Source of the DNA: Tenrec ecaudatus
Taxonomy: Eukaryota; Chordata; Mammalia; Afrosoricida; Tenrecidae
DNA: 64,000 nt
Direction of reading: 5' to 3'
Assembly: GCF_050624435.1 (NCBI RefSeq)
Contig: NC_134537.1
Coordinates: forward strand, 9,978,584-10,042,583
Part shown: piece by piece, positions 44,238 through 56,549 of the stretch
Layout of the letters: each line of letters opens with the position of its first letter
Position numbering within the stretch: position 1 is the first letter of the stretch
Position numbers and translations under genes: made by a program
The notes under the pieces: generated by a model
Told to the model about the DNA's origin: nothing
What the model saw: the letters and a program-made list of their open reading frames with translations, nothing else
Database searches by the model: none

Positions 44238-44414
44238 TTCCCCGGTAGCGTAGCAGTTTACACATTGCTGACCACAAGGTCTGCAAATCAGAGCCAGCAC
44301 CTCTGAGGGAGCAACGTGAGGCGTCCCCCGTAGAGGGACGGTCTTGGAAAACAGCAGGGGCAGTTCTACCCTGCCTACAGGTCTCTGAATTAGTGTCAAC
44401 AGGATGGCAGTGAG
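44238..44414 (+). mobile_element. AfroSINE, plus strand
   Basis: GTTCCCCGGTAGCGTAGCAG is the head, then GCTGACCACAAGGTCTGCAA and GCAGTTCTACCCTGCCTACA. The tail is AGGATGGCAGTGAGTTTGGA. Confidence 0.75.
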
Positions 44415-44419
44415 TTTGG

Positions 44420-44996
44420 AATGTGATGATCAAGAAGTAGATGGCGCCCACTTACCACAACCAACTGCCCTAAGAGGCTTGCATCAGAAGGGCCTGGGTG
44501 GAGTGGGAGAAAGGTGGAACCAAAGCCTGAGTCCTAAACAAGTGGAGACTTACTGGTGGGGTAGAGATTGCTGGGATTCCCCCCAAAATGGCCCCAGTCA
44601 CCCTTCAGGTTGGGAACCAAACTCACCCCTGCATCAGAACAATTAACTAGTTAAGGTCAAAAAGGGCAGTGGTTTACCCAAAGGCACAGTTCAGATGGGT
44701 CCTTTTCAATGATGAATAAGAATAGGAGACACGGGGAGGAAGTGGGATAAATGATGGTATTTTGAGGGAACTGAGGTGGATGAGTTGAAAGAAAATGCGT
44801 TTGAACGGTGGCTTAGAAAATGGTAATCTACTCTACAAACCTTCACCCAGTCACAATGAAAAGTTAATAACTACCTTCATTTTAAAAATAAAGTCTCTGT
44901 TGAGTGTTGGATCTCAAAAGAAGAACAGGGTCTATGCTGTTACAGCAACACCCTTTTACTTACCCTAGAATGCCGACTCTCATGAGGCTCACAGTG

Positions 44997-44998
<2 letters not shown>
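44420..44998. other. No recognised element
   Basis: Nothing nameable is seen before the GT repeat. Confidence 0.35.

Positions 44999-45037
<39 letters not shown>
44999..45037. repeat. Simple repeat (GT)n
   Basis: About 19 uninterrupted GT dinucleotides, followed by GGTGGGGGG. Confidence 0.97.
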
Positions 45038-45038
<1 letters not shown>

Positions 45039-45350
45039 TGGGGGGTGTCAAGCAGATAAACATATTATGACATCTGCTCTGAGAAAACCAGCTTGGGCCT
45101 CCAAGAGTGCATAACAAGAAGGACTGGGTGTTCTGGAAAGGCCTCAGGGGAGTTTGGGGGAGGCCTCAAAGGCTGGGACTTCTGTGGAGACAGAAGAGAT
45201 AAGGAGAAAATGCTAGTGTGGTTGTTAGCTGCTATGGGGGGAGTCGACTACAAGGACAGTGACCTTGTGGACAACAGGACCAGATGCCGCCTGGTCTCCT
45301 ATTGGCAGCACACTCCAGTATATTTGAGTCCATCGTCAAGGCTACTGTAC

Positions 45351-45843
45351 TGTTGCAGTAGGATTTTGTGTCATCTGGCACTTCGTAGGGAGGGCATCCA
45401 ACCTGTCAATCAGCTCACAGCCAGATTAGGCTTCCTGGGAGGCATGGACTTTTTTAAAATAAGAGACACTGGGGACCCCTCCTCTCTTTCTTTAGCTCAT
45501 TATCTTCTGCCAAAGCTGCATCTTGCATCTGGTTTCGCCATCTCTGGTTGGTTCCCCTGCTGACCCCGGGAGCCACCAGGAAACTACTGATAGTGGATTT
45601 ATTCCTCCTTGGCTTTATCATGACCTCTGCATCCACCAGTCTGTGGTCCCCACTGTGCCTGCTTTGTCATTCTGCTTCCTGTTTGTTAGCATCAATGAGT
45701 CAGGAGAAGCCTGACTTGAACAGGACTGGACTTACCTATCTTTACAGCTGGGTAAGCCATTTCTTGCTATGCATCTCATTCTGTTGACAACTCACACAAA
45801 TGTCACTGGCTTTGCTTCTCTAGACAATCTAATCTAACCAACA
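45351..45843 (+). mobile_element. LTR, ERVL/MaLR-like, divergent subtype
   Basis: It starts near TGTTGCAGTAGGATTTTGTG, contains ACCTGTCAATCAGCTCACAG, and ends TCTAATCTAACCAACA, comparable in layout to the other solo LTRs. No matching 5-base flanks were found, so the ends are approximate. It is a broken fossil. Confidence 0.65.
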
Positions 45844-45847
45844 CCGG

Positions 45848-45990
45848 CATCAATCCACTTCACCAAAGGTCTCCTATACCTTCGTTGGCCTTTGACTTCA
45901 CAAAGCATAATGTCCTCCTCCAGCAGTTGATTTCTGCTGATGACATAGCCAAAGCAAGCAAATTGGATGAAGGTTCTCAGTAGCTAATCT
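45848..45990 (-). mobile_element. RTE 3' fragment, minus strand
   Basis: CTTTGACTTCACAAAGCATA, AATGTCCTCCTCCAGCAGTT and GATGACATAGCCAAAGCAAG match the same C-terminal RTE region as 38130-38200. Confidence 0.55.
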
Positions 45991-46193
45991 TGGGAAGTAG
46001 ATGGCAGTGGGTTGGGTGGCATAGTTTCCAGCATGCCAGCATCACACCACAGTACAACAGGACGTCCATGGGTGGCGGAAGAAGGAACTAACCAGGGAAA
46101 AAGACAGGGAAAGAGGAATTCCAGGCAGAGAGAACAACACCTATATTAAGACCTTAACATGAGCAAGGAGTCATTAGGAGGGGTTGGGTTGCC
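45991..46193. other. No recognised element
   Basis: Nothing nameable is seen. Confidence 0.3.
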
Positions 46194-46412
46194 TAGGAGC
46201 CCGGTAGCATAATGGCTAAAGAGCTTGGCTGTTAACTGAAACGTTGAAGATTCAAATCTACCAACCACTCTGCAACAAAACAAAACATGTGACAGTCTCC
46301 TACATAGATATGATCATCTTGGAAATACCATGAGGCCGTTCCACTCCGTCCTGTGGGATCCTCCCTGGTCAGCTGGAATTGACTTGATGGCGGTGGCAAC
46401 TTTGGTTTGGGT
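46194..46412 (+). mobile_element. AfroSINE, plus strand
   Basis: GGAGCCCGGTAGCATAATGG is the head, then GGCTGTTAACTGAAACGTTG, a CAAAACAAAACA insertion, and the tail GAATTGACTTGATGGCGGTG with TTGGTTTGGGTTTGG. Confidence 0.85.
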
Positions 46413-46414
46413 TT

Positions 46415-47410
46415 GGAGAACCGTACTTGGTGAAAGATCAGTTTGAAGTGAGGCTGGTGGTCTACCTGGAACCTGACCCCGCAGGATGGTACTGGCCCCC
46501 TTAGAGTTGACATATTCTGAAGCCACCAGAGAACTTTGAGTGAAGGAATGGTGGTCCGGTTTGTGTGTCCGTCAGGTTGTTCTGGTTGCCCTGTGTCGGG
46601 AGAAGTGAGGGGCAGGGGAAAGTCCAATAAGGTTGTAACATCAATGATTCAGGCAGAGGGTGGTAGATTGGGGAGATGCCTGGGTGAAGGATTTGGGATC
46701 AAAATGGGGGGAAAGGAGATGAACTGATGTAACGTGGGAGCAAAGAGGAGGGAGACACTCAGAGACAACCCCGAGAGTCTGGTTTGAGCAACCAGTGGGC
46801 ACTGGGTGAGAGAAATGCACCACAGGTTCTGTTTCAAACAACCTGAGCTTGAGAGTTTTCTAAAATATTCAGACAGGTGATATCAGCTACCGAATGTAGA
46901 GCCAGGAAGAGGGACGTGGGCTGGAAAGGTGACATCTGTGGGTTGGCATCATTCGCATCATATTTAACATGATGGCCTGGATAGGTACCCTGCCCTTCAA
47001 ATGACAGCCCATGCTTATCCCCGCCTTCTTATGCCTGATGGCCCAGGATGTTGGTCAAGCATGGGTGCCCTGTTCAAACACACTGCAGTTTGCCAGATAG
47101 GATGGACCTGGGGACACACCAAACCCGCTCCTGTCTGTAAATCTTTTTCTTAGCTGTCCCCAAAAAAACTGGCAGCAGATCCCTGAGCTCAGATACCTTT
47201 CTTCCTGGAAAGGTCCCAGGACACCACACACTTCCCCGGAGAGGCAAGGGGCACCTCAGGCAAGATGGCCCAGAGTTTTGTGCGGGGTCTTTTCAGGTTC
47301 CCCAGCGAGACCCATGTGTCTCAGGTCCTGATCTCCTGCAGCTGGTCAGGAAGAGGCACTGGTCTCCCTCTCTGAGCACTCTCCTTCCAGTTTTAGCTTT
47401 GGAAATGTAC
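46415..47410. other. No recognised element
   Basis: Open frames overlap on both strands without a recognisable domain. Nothing nameable is seen. Confidence 0.4.
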
Positions 47411-47413
47411 CTC

Positions 47414-47606
47414 TCACTGCCACAGTCAATGCTGACTCAGGGTGACACTTTAGGACAGGGGAGAATTGCCCCTGTGAGTTTATGAGACTGTAACTATTTA
47501 TGGGAATAGAAGGCCCTGTTTTGCTCCCAAGGAGTAACTAGCAGTTTCGAACTGTAGGCCTTGAGGATCACAGCCCGACGTTTAACCACTGTGATACCAG
47601 TACGCT
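47414..47606 (-). mobile_element. AfroSINE, minus strand
   Basis: GAATTGCCCCTGTGAGTTTA, GAATAGAAGGCCCTGTTTTG, AACTAGCAGTTTCGAACTGT and ACGTTTAACCACTGTGATAC follow AfroSINE order in reverse. Confidence 0.85.
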
Positions 47607-47929
47607 GCTGTGAGAGCAACAGTTCTCGACAAATCCTCAACGGCCTCAGCATTTCTCTCTGTCTTCATCTAATCGTTCACCTAAAACATCCACTCTTTCT
47701 TCTAGATGCTTGTTAAATTCCCGTAGAGTTATTAGAGCCAGGCTCTCTTTACTTTTTTGGACACAGCTGGTGTATTATCTGCTGTAGTTGTTGATGTGCT
47801 AGAGTTGATGTATTAAAACCTCTGCTTATGAGACACAGGTAGGTTGAAAGGAGGGGGTGGGTGGCTAGCTGGCTGGGCGTCTGCTGCTGGGTCTTGGAAG
47901 CATCATCCAAGGTCAATGCCAGGATCCTC

Positions 47930-48075
47930 CTGGCATTTGCTGTGTGAAGTAGGGCACTTCATATCACCTTACTTCTATGTGCCTTAGTTTCTGCATCTGT
48001 ACATAGGGACCCTAATTCCAGGTTTGGGGTTAGATCACAAAAGAGGGGACAGTGCTTTGCACATTGCAAATGGAA
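47930..48075 (+). mobile_element. MIR-like SINE fragment, plus strand
   Basis: TGTGCCTTAGTTTCTGCATC followed by TGTACATAGGGACC and a late GTGCTTTGCACATTGCAAAT matches the 3' half of MIR. Confidence 0.55.
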
Positions 48076-48079
48076 GAGG

Positions 48080-49115
48080 AAAATATGCAACGAGCTATTT
48101 CCTGCGCACAACATTCAGCAATCTGTGTAATTAGAACCTCTTACATGCCTACTCCTTATGGTTGTTTTAGACTCCAACGTTTAGCGAGTAAACATCCTAA
48201 CGGCTGACTCAGATGTGCTAGGTGACTGTTAGGGATTGGAATGGGAGCTAGGGTGGCAGGTTCTTCTATCCTGGAACACCTGTGCCTGTGTGTTTTTTAT
48301 GTAGTCAGAGAACAGGAGTAAAATGGTCTTTTCTTTCCTTTGGTTCCTAAGGTAACATCTACAGGAGAAAATTCTATATAATGAACACATACTGCGAAAG
48401 AGGGAGAGGGGCTACAGGGAGCAGGGAGTGGGGAGAGGTACAGTTTATGAAGGCATGGGTGCTCACACCTAGTCTGTGCTTTCTCTTTAGCCAAATTAGG
48501 TGAGAGGGAAGACCCACTTCTCTTTCTTTTCCACATTCTCAGCTAGGACCCATCTCTCCTGGGGAAGACATCGGCCTTAGCCCTAGGGCATTCACTACCT
48601 ATTCTCCTGCCTGCTGTCGAGCAGGCTTTTCAAGGTGACCCAGGGATCACCTGCACCCTCTAGCACAAGATTGCCTGGGAGCCCATGGCTTTGTCTGCCC
48701 TTTGGCCTGAGACAGCGGGGGTGGCCCTCACCACACTCTGTAACAACTGTGTTGACTCATTCCGCTTCTCCGTATTTTCTCGGGCTCAGTCTCCTGTGCA
48801 CCCCTGTCCTTGGCTGTCTGGGAGGCCTGACTCATAGGAAATCCAAGCCAAGTCACCTGGCCATCTGAGTCACTGACCTTTGGAGCATCTCTTTCTTAAA
48901 GAATAATAAAGGCAAAGCAAGGGCCAACGTGCTCCTGAGAGTCCAGCTAAAGATTACTTTAAATGACTAGTTCTGGGAACTCACGCCTTGTCTCAGATGA
49001 CTCATGTTTCTCCACCCACAGCCATCCCGCTGATCCTAACCAATAGCAGCACTACAATACAATTGGAAACTCTTTGGGTCTCTGAACTGAAATCCTGAGG
49101 CTGGCACAGATTGCC
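48080..49115. other. No recognised element
   Basis: Nothing nameable is seen. Confidence 0.35.
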
Positions 49116-49117
49116 TC

Positions 49118-49210
49118 ATCTGTCTCCCAGGGAGCAGCTGGTGGCTTTGAACCACTCACCTTCTAGCTAGCCACCCAATGCTCATCCCCCAGCCCTCGTC
49201 AGGACCCTTG
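49118..49210 (-). mobile_element. AfroSINE 5' part, minus strand
   Basis: GGGAGCAGCTGGTGGCTTTG and CACTCACCTTCTAGCTAGCC are the tRNA-related part in reverse, ending in GTCAGGACCCTTG. The tail half is missing. Confidence 0.65.
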
Positions 49211-49781
49211 ACTTACCTGTGGCCACTGTGACATAAGCAAATCATTCCAGCTCTTAGCAACCCAATTCTCTTTGTCCCTTCTTCTGCCCCTCTCTTGTGC
49301 CCTCCCTCCTCATCCCCCCAAGAATGACTATGTTCCAGACGCTACACTGACGTCTGAGCAGAGAAAGAAAGGCACGGTGCCCCCCTACACAAGCTCACGG
49401 GAACACCCAGGAGATGAAGAAAGACCCAAACAGTGCAAACCCCACCCACCGCCACCTAAAGAACAAACGCGTGGCAGTCAATTCCCACTCCCAAAGGCCT
49501 GGGGCTTGCCAGAGTAGGCGTGTGCACGCCACAGGCCCGCAGAGGGCGTCACCTTTTGGAAGGAGACTGACAGGCACTCCCTCCCAAGGGCTTCAGCGTT
49601 CTTTAGTTGAGTCGTGGAGGCCTGTGGTGCCATGGCTTTTCTATCCGTGACCTTCTCACGTTCATCAAAATACTGGAAGGGGGGCAGGCAAGGGAGGTGC
49701 CCGTGGCCCACTAAGGGGAAGAGACAGCGTGCCAATAATGTAAGGGAGGTCCCTGGCTCCTTTGTGTGGATAAGACCTTCA

Positions 49782-49866
49782 CCCAAACTCACTGCCATTG
49801 AGTCATCACTGAATCATAGCGACCCCCTGTGGGTTTCTCCCCCGGGAGCCGCTCACGGTTGAGGAC
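49782..49866 (-). mobile_element. AfroSINE fragment, minus strand
   Basis: CAAACTCACTGCCATTGAGT and ATCATAGCGACCCCCTGTGG form the tail in reverse. GGGAGCCGCTCACGGTTGAG follows with the middle missing. Confidence 0.65.
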
Positions 49867-49869
49867 TCT

Positions 49870-51762
49870 GAAAATAATGGTGACCCCGCCAAGGAGACTG
49901 GTCTCTTTTGCTGTTTCTCTAGACTTACAAGGAGCCGTCTTAGTGCGCTTCCGGACCAGCTGGCTGCCCACCAAACGGAAGTCTCAGGAGCTGCGGGTGT
50001 CCTTTGCACCTGGGATGCTGGTGCTGAGAACCTCCAAGGCTCAGGAGACACACACAGAGAAAGCGGACTGTGGCTCGGGAGATGGCGAGAAGCAGGGGCA
50101 AAGAATCAGGAGATAAACTGCAGACCTTGTGGCAGGCGTTTGGCCGGTGGAGCAGAAAGTTGAGGGCCTTCCAGCACGAAGTTTGCTAGAAGAGTGGGGT
50201 GTGTCCAGGCGTTGACTGGCAGAGTTAAAGACTTTTGTAACACTTGCCCAGGCAGGACACAGGCCCAGGAGATGGAGGGGCCTTGGTCAAGGGCTGAAAA
50301 AGAGACTTGCCTGTCGGTAGAGCCGAAATGATGCTATCCTGCTAGACTGTATTCTGAGTCATTTCTGATCCGGAATTATAGCCCACCACTTGCCTAAGTA
50401 GTCCCACCATCCTGGGAGTTGTCCGTGAGTTGGGTGTGGCCATTGCGGTGCAGAATTGAACCCAGGAGAGAAGTAGAGGGCTGCAGGAAGGTTAGTGTGT
50501 GTCAGGATTGGTAGAAAGGTTGAAGCCTGTCTGACTTCCACCTCACTGCGATCAGCCTTAGCCTGTTGACCTTGATTCTCCCCCATCCCCCTTTGTGAAA
50601 TAAGACAGGACCAGATGACCCATTACAAGATTTCATAAATGTTCCACTGTTTGGACCCCCCCCCCAACCTACCTCAGGGACATCTATATGGACCAGCAGA
50701 CGCCTGTAGGAAGTTCACCAGTACCTGAGCGGCACGCGGAAGGTGGGTGGGGGAGAATCTGTACCCTTGCCAAAGGTGCCACTAGAGTTCCTATCCCCAC
50801 AGCCCACCTGGATAAGGTACTCACTCCTGCCCTCCCCACTCCCTCTGACCTGCTTTCTGAGGTGTCCTCCCAGATAAGCCACCTCCATGTCTTAGGTCTT
50901 GGTGTTCGGGAAAATCAAGCAAAAGCACGCGTCGTAGAGACGTTTGAGGATGGTAATGGAAGGCATTCAAAGATGAAATGCCTCCTTGTACCTTTTGGAT
51001 TTGCCATTAGTACCTAAATCAGAGAAAAGGAGGCTTCGAAAGTGCTACGACCCACAGGAACTGGCTGTCATCAGACCCGGATGAGCACAGGGCTTAGGGC
51101 TACCGAGTACTTAGAGGGGCCGCTGGTGGCATGGGTGGGGTGACTGCATTTAACACGTGAGAGGAACGCCCAGACTGGCACCCTAGAACAATGCCAGGCC
51201 TGCTTCTTTCACCAGCCAAGTCCTTGTTTATTTTGGTTTTCAAAACCACGGGGCTAGGGAGCTGGATGGCCACGGGAAGATTGGGACAGCGAGGCTGTCC
51301 ATGAACCTAACAATGTTCATAACTCTTTTTACATTAAAAAACATTTCTTGCTAACATGACGTGAAGAAATGATAACTGTACACCTCTAATATACAAGACT
51401 AAAAAGTAATAATAGGCGATTGACTTTTTGCCTCATTTGATCCCCCCCTATCTTTTACCTCAAGCGAAGGTGCTAGGTCAAGCAGTCAAGGAGAAGGCTC
51501 TTCGGAGAAGAGGGCTTCTGAAGGCTTCCCCTTCCGAGAAAGCATTGATTTCATAGACGCTATTGAAACGATTTGCAGAAATAGTGTGTGCCTTTGTGGG
51601 CAGGGTGGGGCTGGACAGACATGCTCCTCTTGCCAATGGAGCTTCCAGAAGAAGCCAGTTCGTTAATGTAGTTGAGTCCAGACATGGAAGGTCCTTGCAT
51701 TTAGCTACTCTGAGTGGTGGTGGTGGTGGGAGGGGACCCTAAATGGAAAGGGAGCAAGAAGT
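49870..51762. other. No recognised element
   Basis: A C-run lies at 50657-50666. Nothing else nameable is seen. Several short frames overlap, with no recognised domain. Confidence 0.4.
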
Positions 51763-51831
51763 AGCCTCCTCCATCTGCCCTCCTGCAGGTGACAAATGTA
51801 TATTCAGCCTCCTCCATCTGCCCTCCTGCAG
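51763..51831. repeat. Identical 26-base direct repeat
   Basis: AGCCTCCTCCATCTGCCCTC followed by CTGCAG occurs at 51763-51788 and again, identically, at 51806-51831, a period of 43 bases. The spacer is GTGACAAATGTATATTC. Confidence 0.95.
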
Positions 51832-51839
51832 TCGCAGAG

Positions 51840-52600
51840 GAAATCCTGAATTCTATGGGGGAGAGGAACTCTGTGTTTGGTAAGGTGTGGGGACTTTCCC
51901 CAAATATTCCAGGGCCCTCCCTTTTTTATTCCTCTTCTTTTTCATTTCACTCTTCTGGTGGCAGGGCCAACTGCTGAGTGGAGTGTGCTCTCTGTGCTGG
52001 AAACCAGGCAAGATCTTTCAGGCGCTCATATTTCGCAAGTCGTTTGGAGCACGGTCAATCTGTAAGGTTGACGAAAGATACCGTCTTCAATTTATAGACA
52101 GTGAAACCAGGCTCGATTAAACAGGCTCTGTTCTCTCTTTACCTTTGAAAACTTGGAAAGCCTTTTCATACTGAGGTCTTCAGACATTGGCAAAATAAAA
52201 CCCATCATAAAAACATGAACTAGTTTTAAACAATGTGACCATTTTAAAGTACTGAGGGGAAAAACTGACTTCAACCTATTTTGGCTTTGAGAAGGAGGGA
52301 TTTATTCTCAGAGAGGAAAACTATTTCTTCTCTTTAAGAAAATGCTTTAATCGCCTTTTTGGTCATAAATAAGCTCTCTGGCCATTGTTAAGAGAAACAG
52401 AGAAAAATTACTCAGTTTAGATCACTTACTATTGAGTGATTTGGGATTTTTCCCCAGTGAGCTCAGCGGTCATGAGATGGGAGGGCCAGTCACTAAGGTA
52501 TGCCCAATACAGGGGGAGGGAGGGGATGATGGTTAATAGTTTTATTACTTCCTGTCCTCCATCAGTCAATCTTGCCTTTAGTATATTTCCTGTGGGCATG
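51840..52600. other. No recognised element
   Basis: Nothing nameable is seen. Confidence 0.35.
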
Positions 52601-52605
52601 GCAAC

Positions 52606-52766
52606 GATCCCATTGTCATTGAGTCCATTCCAACTCATGGTGTCCCTGTCGAGGACGCCAGAGGGTTTCCAAGGTTGTGAATCTTGATGAAAGCAGACTG
52701 CCACATCTTTGTCCCACAGAGCAGGTTTGAACCACCAATGCCTTGGTTAGCAGCCGAGTGTTTGTA
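52606..52766 (-). mobile_element. AfroSINE, minus strand
   Basis: ATTGAGTCCATTCCAACTCA, GAAAGCAGACTGCCACATCT and CCTTGGTTAGCAGCCGAGTG match in reverse order. This is the variant with the GCAGACTGCCACATCTTT block. The head is missing. Confidence 0.75.
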
Positions 52767-52769
52767 AGA

Positions 52770-53365
52770 ATGGTGTGGGCGAGGCATCTGACCTTCTCTG
52801 ATTTCACAAGGGGTAAGGAGAACCACATTCAACATCAGCCTGAAGCCAATTCTTATGAGGCTGATACAGGTTATCCATGGCTCTCTAACCTCCAGCCTTC
52901 TTACCAATCCTGACACCAGTTATCTCTTCCACGGCACTCTCTGCTTCTCTGTGGGTTTGATAGCTCACTGAAATAGCCACACAGGACTCATAAGCACATT
53001 CACAATGAGGAGGTTTATCAGGGAAGTTAATAGGCTGCAATGCAGGAGTAGAAGCCCTCAGGCTACGGTTCTTCTGGCCGGTGCTCCTTTTCTCAGTCGG
53101 TGCCCACAAGCAAACCTCTCTCCAACCTTTGGTCTCTAAGTCACACTCCTGGTCTCTACCCTATTTGGGCAAGGGCTACAAAGCTCCTTTAGCATTGCCA
53201 ATAAGTAACCAATGGGTACTCCACTCCACTCCACTCCATCAGAGATCTCAGCCTGAAGTCTCTTGGCTCTAGCTCCCTGGTGAGCACACCTAGCTCCCTC
53301 ACTTAAGTGCCTGGAGGCACCCCATTTCACAAGTGAGCCTCCTGCCTGAAGGCAGTCAGCTGTCT
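52770..53365. other. No recognised element
   Basis: A short CCACT repeat lies at 53220-53238. Nothing else nameable is seen. Confidence 0.4.
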
Positions 53366-53368
53366 TTG

Positions 53369-53871
53369 TGTGGCAGTTACATAATATCCAGTTAACTGGC
53401 ACAGGGGTACAGTCCAGCCTGTCAATCAGGTTTGATGACCTCATTTGGAGACCCCACGGAGATCAGTAGCTCACTAGAGGCCAGATACACACTCTCTCTA
53501 CTTTGACTCCCTGTCAGACATTCCAATTGACAAGCCACACGGGACTACGCTGATGGGGCCCAGAGCCCTGGAGATGGAGTTCCATGTGGAGATCCACACC
53601 AGCACTGAGATGCTTCCACCACCACTGGATCCATGACTTTCTACCCACTTGCCTGTGATCTTCCTGCATTTGGCAGCATTGCATGGCTGTGTGAGTCTGA
53701 AGAGGAATTTATTGATTAGTATTGACATATGGGATAATATCAGACTTATGGACTTGATCTGGACTGAGCTGGGATGTGTCCTTAATGTACAATTGCTCTT
53801 TGATTTAAAGTTTGCTCTTACACACATATAAGTATCTATGAATTTGTTTTTCTAGTCAACCCAGAGTAACA
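53369..53871 (+). mobile_element. Solo LTR, ERVL/MaLR-like
   Basis: The 503-base element begins TGTGGCAGTTACATAATATC and ends CAGAGTAACA. Flanks CTTTG and CTTTT agree at 4 of 5 positions. Family landmarks CCTGTCAATCAGGTTTGATG and CCACTGGATCCATGAC are present. It is a solo LTR fossil. Confidence 0.8.
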
Positions 53872-54320
53872 CTTTTGCTCTGTGGGCTGGGAAGCCCACC
53901 ACTATGTCTCGTGGCACTCTTGCTCTGGGTGCTACAGCTGCTGTTCCTCTACCACTCCTGGAATGCCACGGCGTTCTCTCTTGCATTGAGGAGATTCAGT
54001 CCACAGGCTCTTTTTTTTTATAGTAGTCAAGTAAACCAGTTCCTGCTTCTGAGATGGCTCATTTTAAGCCCAACAGGATGGCAAGATTGATCAGCCTTCT
54101 GGTCAAAGTTCTATATAGCCACTCAGTCGTTGGCAGGAACCACAGAGACGATTGCTAGCAGAGCCACATTAAGTAACTCGAATGACAAGAGACCATCAAC
54201 CAAGATGAGACAGATGTTAGACTTATCGGAAACGATTTTAAAGCAGCCATCATGAAAATGCTTAAATGAGGAATTATGAGCACACTTGAACAAATGGAAA
54301 AAAATATGTCAGCCAAGACA

Positions 54321-54836
54321 TGCGGTAGTTTATTGTGCCAACCTGGCCAATAAACACATGTGGGGTTAATTGAAGGGTGGAGGGGTACATGGCTCGGTGA
54401 GCCTCGCCTTTCGAGTTCTTGGGTCTCTTGCTTTCTGATGGTCGAACCAGGGTGCAGCTGCCTTAGCCAGTTCCCTGCTTCAGCTGACAAGGCTCACTTC
54501 CTGCAAGACATCCCTAAGGAGAAGCTGCATGGACCTACCCTGATGCAGCCCTGGGTGCTTGAGGAGCTGTGTGGAGACCCCTGCCAGCACTGAGATGCTT
54601 ACATATTTATTGATTCAGTTTCCCCCCTGTAGTCGGCATCATTGTGTGTGTTTTGTGAGATGGAGGAGGACTTTGTGGATTGGTATTGGACATATGGGTC
54701 AATGTTGGACTTGTGGGCTTGGGCAGCACTGAGTTGGGATGTTTTCTTGATGTGCACTTACCCTTTATGTAAAACTCTCTCTTCTGCATGAGTTTCTGTG
54801 GATTTGTTTCTCTAAAGTACCCAGACTAACACAACA
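54321..54836 (+). mobile_element. Solo LTR, ERVL/MaLR-like, in old L1
   Basis: It begins TGCGGTAGTTTATTGTGCCA and ends near CCCAGACTAACACAACA. The left third resembles the reversed copy at 38202-38733, and the right two-thirds (CTGCCAGCACTGAGATGCTT) resemble the commoner type. The exact right edge is uncertain by a few bases. It is a solo LTR fossil. Confidence 0.75.
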
Positions 54837-55507
54837 TATGGTAAAGAACCAAAGGGAAAGAAATACAGCAATATTTTACTCCAGGCATGCAATCACCAGC
54901 AGAACAGAATGAACAGGGGAAAGGATTTGTGAATTCACCTATAAAGTAGTAGCAGTCAACTGCCATCTGATTAACCGAGAGAGAAGACAGTGGAAACAAA
55001 TGCACATCATCACACCGATAGGCGAAGGACCACAACCACACAATTGTCTCAGTAGACATGGAGAAAGCAGCGGGCAAAGTTAAAGACTATGAATGGACGA
55101 GATATAAAGAAGAATGGCCTCAATCTCATAAAGTGCTCCAGTGAAAAGCACACAACTAACATCCTACTTAATGGTGAAAGGCTGCATGCTTTTCCTCTGA
55201 GACCAGGAGTCCCACTCTTTCCAATTATTTTCCGCATTGTGCTGAAAGCTCCAGCCAAGGCAATTAGACAAGAGAAAGTAATAAAAGGCATCCAGATAGA
55301 AAAGAAGAAAATAAATCTCTCCTTTTTTGCAGATGCTCTGATCTTATTATATATAAAAAAGTAACAAGAGTGAAAAACTATTCGAATGAATAAAGCAATC
55401 TAACAAGGTCGTTGGGTATCAGATCAAAATACAAAAATCAATTGTGTATGCTTCCAATGAACAAATTGAAAATGAAATGAAGTAAACAGTGCCATGTAAA
55501 CACAGTC

Positions 55508-55525
55508 AAGAAGAGTGAAAATTGT
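55508..55525. repeat. Target-site duplication, left copy
   Basis: AAGAAGAGTGAAAATTGT differs at one base from the right copy at 56550-56567. It marks the left edge of the MTX1 retrocopy and lies in L1 ORF2. Confidence 0.95.
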
Positions 55526-56549
55526 GAGAGGGCCGGCAAGATGGCGGCACCCACGTAGCTCTTCTGCGGGGCTGGGGGCTGCCGTTCCTGGACAGCCTGA
55601 CCGTGCTGACCTATGCCAGACTCACTGGCGCTGCACTCAAGGTGCACACGATCACCAACCCCTGGCGGGGCCCTTCAGGCACCAGTCGCGGAGAGATCAC
55701 AACACCACACAAGATCATCGCCCTCCTTCAGAAAGAGAAGTGCCATGCCGACTACGACCTGCCAGCCCGCAGAGGGCAGTCACCCAGGCCTTCATGTCCC
55801 TCTTGGGAGAGAAGCTGCTTCCGGTGCTGATACATACATTTTTGGGTAGACGCCAAGAACTATGGGAAGTGACCCGGAAGTGGTACGCAGAGCCGATGCC
55901 CTTTCCTCTCAACTTCTTCCTGGCGGGCCGCAGCTGCTGCGTGGGGAACCCCGGCCGGAGAAGGAGGCAGAGCTGGACAAGGCGCTGTACCAAGAAGCTC
56001 AGGAGTGCCTGACCCTTCTCTCGCAGCGCCTGGGTTCTCAGAAATTCTTCTTTGGAGATGTCCCCGCCTCCCTGGACACCTTTGTCTGTAGCTGCTTGGC
56101 CCTGTTGCTACAGACCCAGTTGCTACAGACCCAGCTGTCCAGCAGGAAGCTACAGGCCCACCTCCGGGGGCTGCACAACCTCTGTGCTTACTGTAGCCAC
56201 ACCCTCAGCCTCTACTTCCTCTGGGAAGGAGCTGAGACGCCACCCCCACGTCCAGGCCCAGACACCGAGGAGGAGCCCTACCAGGTGGGCTGTGCCCTGC
56301 TCAGCGGCATTGTCTCCATCCAGCAGGCAGCGCCAGCTCCATCTGCAGGGCCCCGAGCCCTGGGCATGCCTGAGGAGGATGAAGAGGAATAAGTCTTCCT
56401 CACCCCCCAGGACTGAATTTTCTACTGTCATGCATTCCAGAGGTGGTATGCCCCCACCCCACTGTGTCAGCACAGCCAGAAGTGGGGCACCGCACCTCAG
56501 AATCAACTTGCTCACGGACTGGAAAAAGAAAAAGAAATAAAAAGAAAGA
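55526..56549 (+). pseudogene. MTX1: Metaxin 1 processed pseudogene (retrocopy)
   Basis: MTX1 encodes an outer mitochondrial membrane protein of the metaxin/SAM import machinery, about 317 residues in human. Here ATG at 55541 is followed by GCGGCACCC and then TAG at 55556-55558 (codon 6). The rest is split among three frames: LTYARLTGAALKVHTITNPW from 55603, AFMSLLGEKLLPVLIHTF and VTRKWYAEPMPFPLNFFL around 55790-55920, and ECLTLLSQRLGSQKFFFGD to the natural end EEDEEE, stop at 56390-56392. About 17 residues around the C-terminal membrane segment are missing (EEPYQ joins VGCALLSGI), and LQTQL is tandemly duplicated. There are no introns. An A-rich tail lies at 56521-56549, and 18-base duplications flank it. 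It cannot make metaxin. Confidence 0.95.

Noticed and set aside
45093-45563. 156-codon open frame on the plus strand
   Set aside because: Its second half runs through an LTR fossil and the first half has no recognisable domain.
55862-56392. Intact 176-codon gene for a metaxin-like protein
   Set aside because: Only the C-terminal part of MTX1 is in this frame. Upstream coding sequence is broken by a stop and frameshifts, and the copy is bounded by target duplications, so it is a processed pseudogene.
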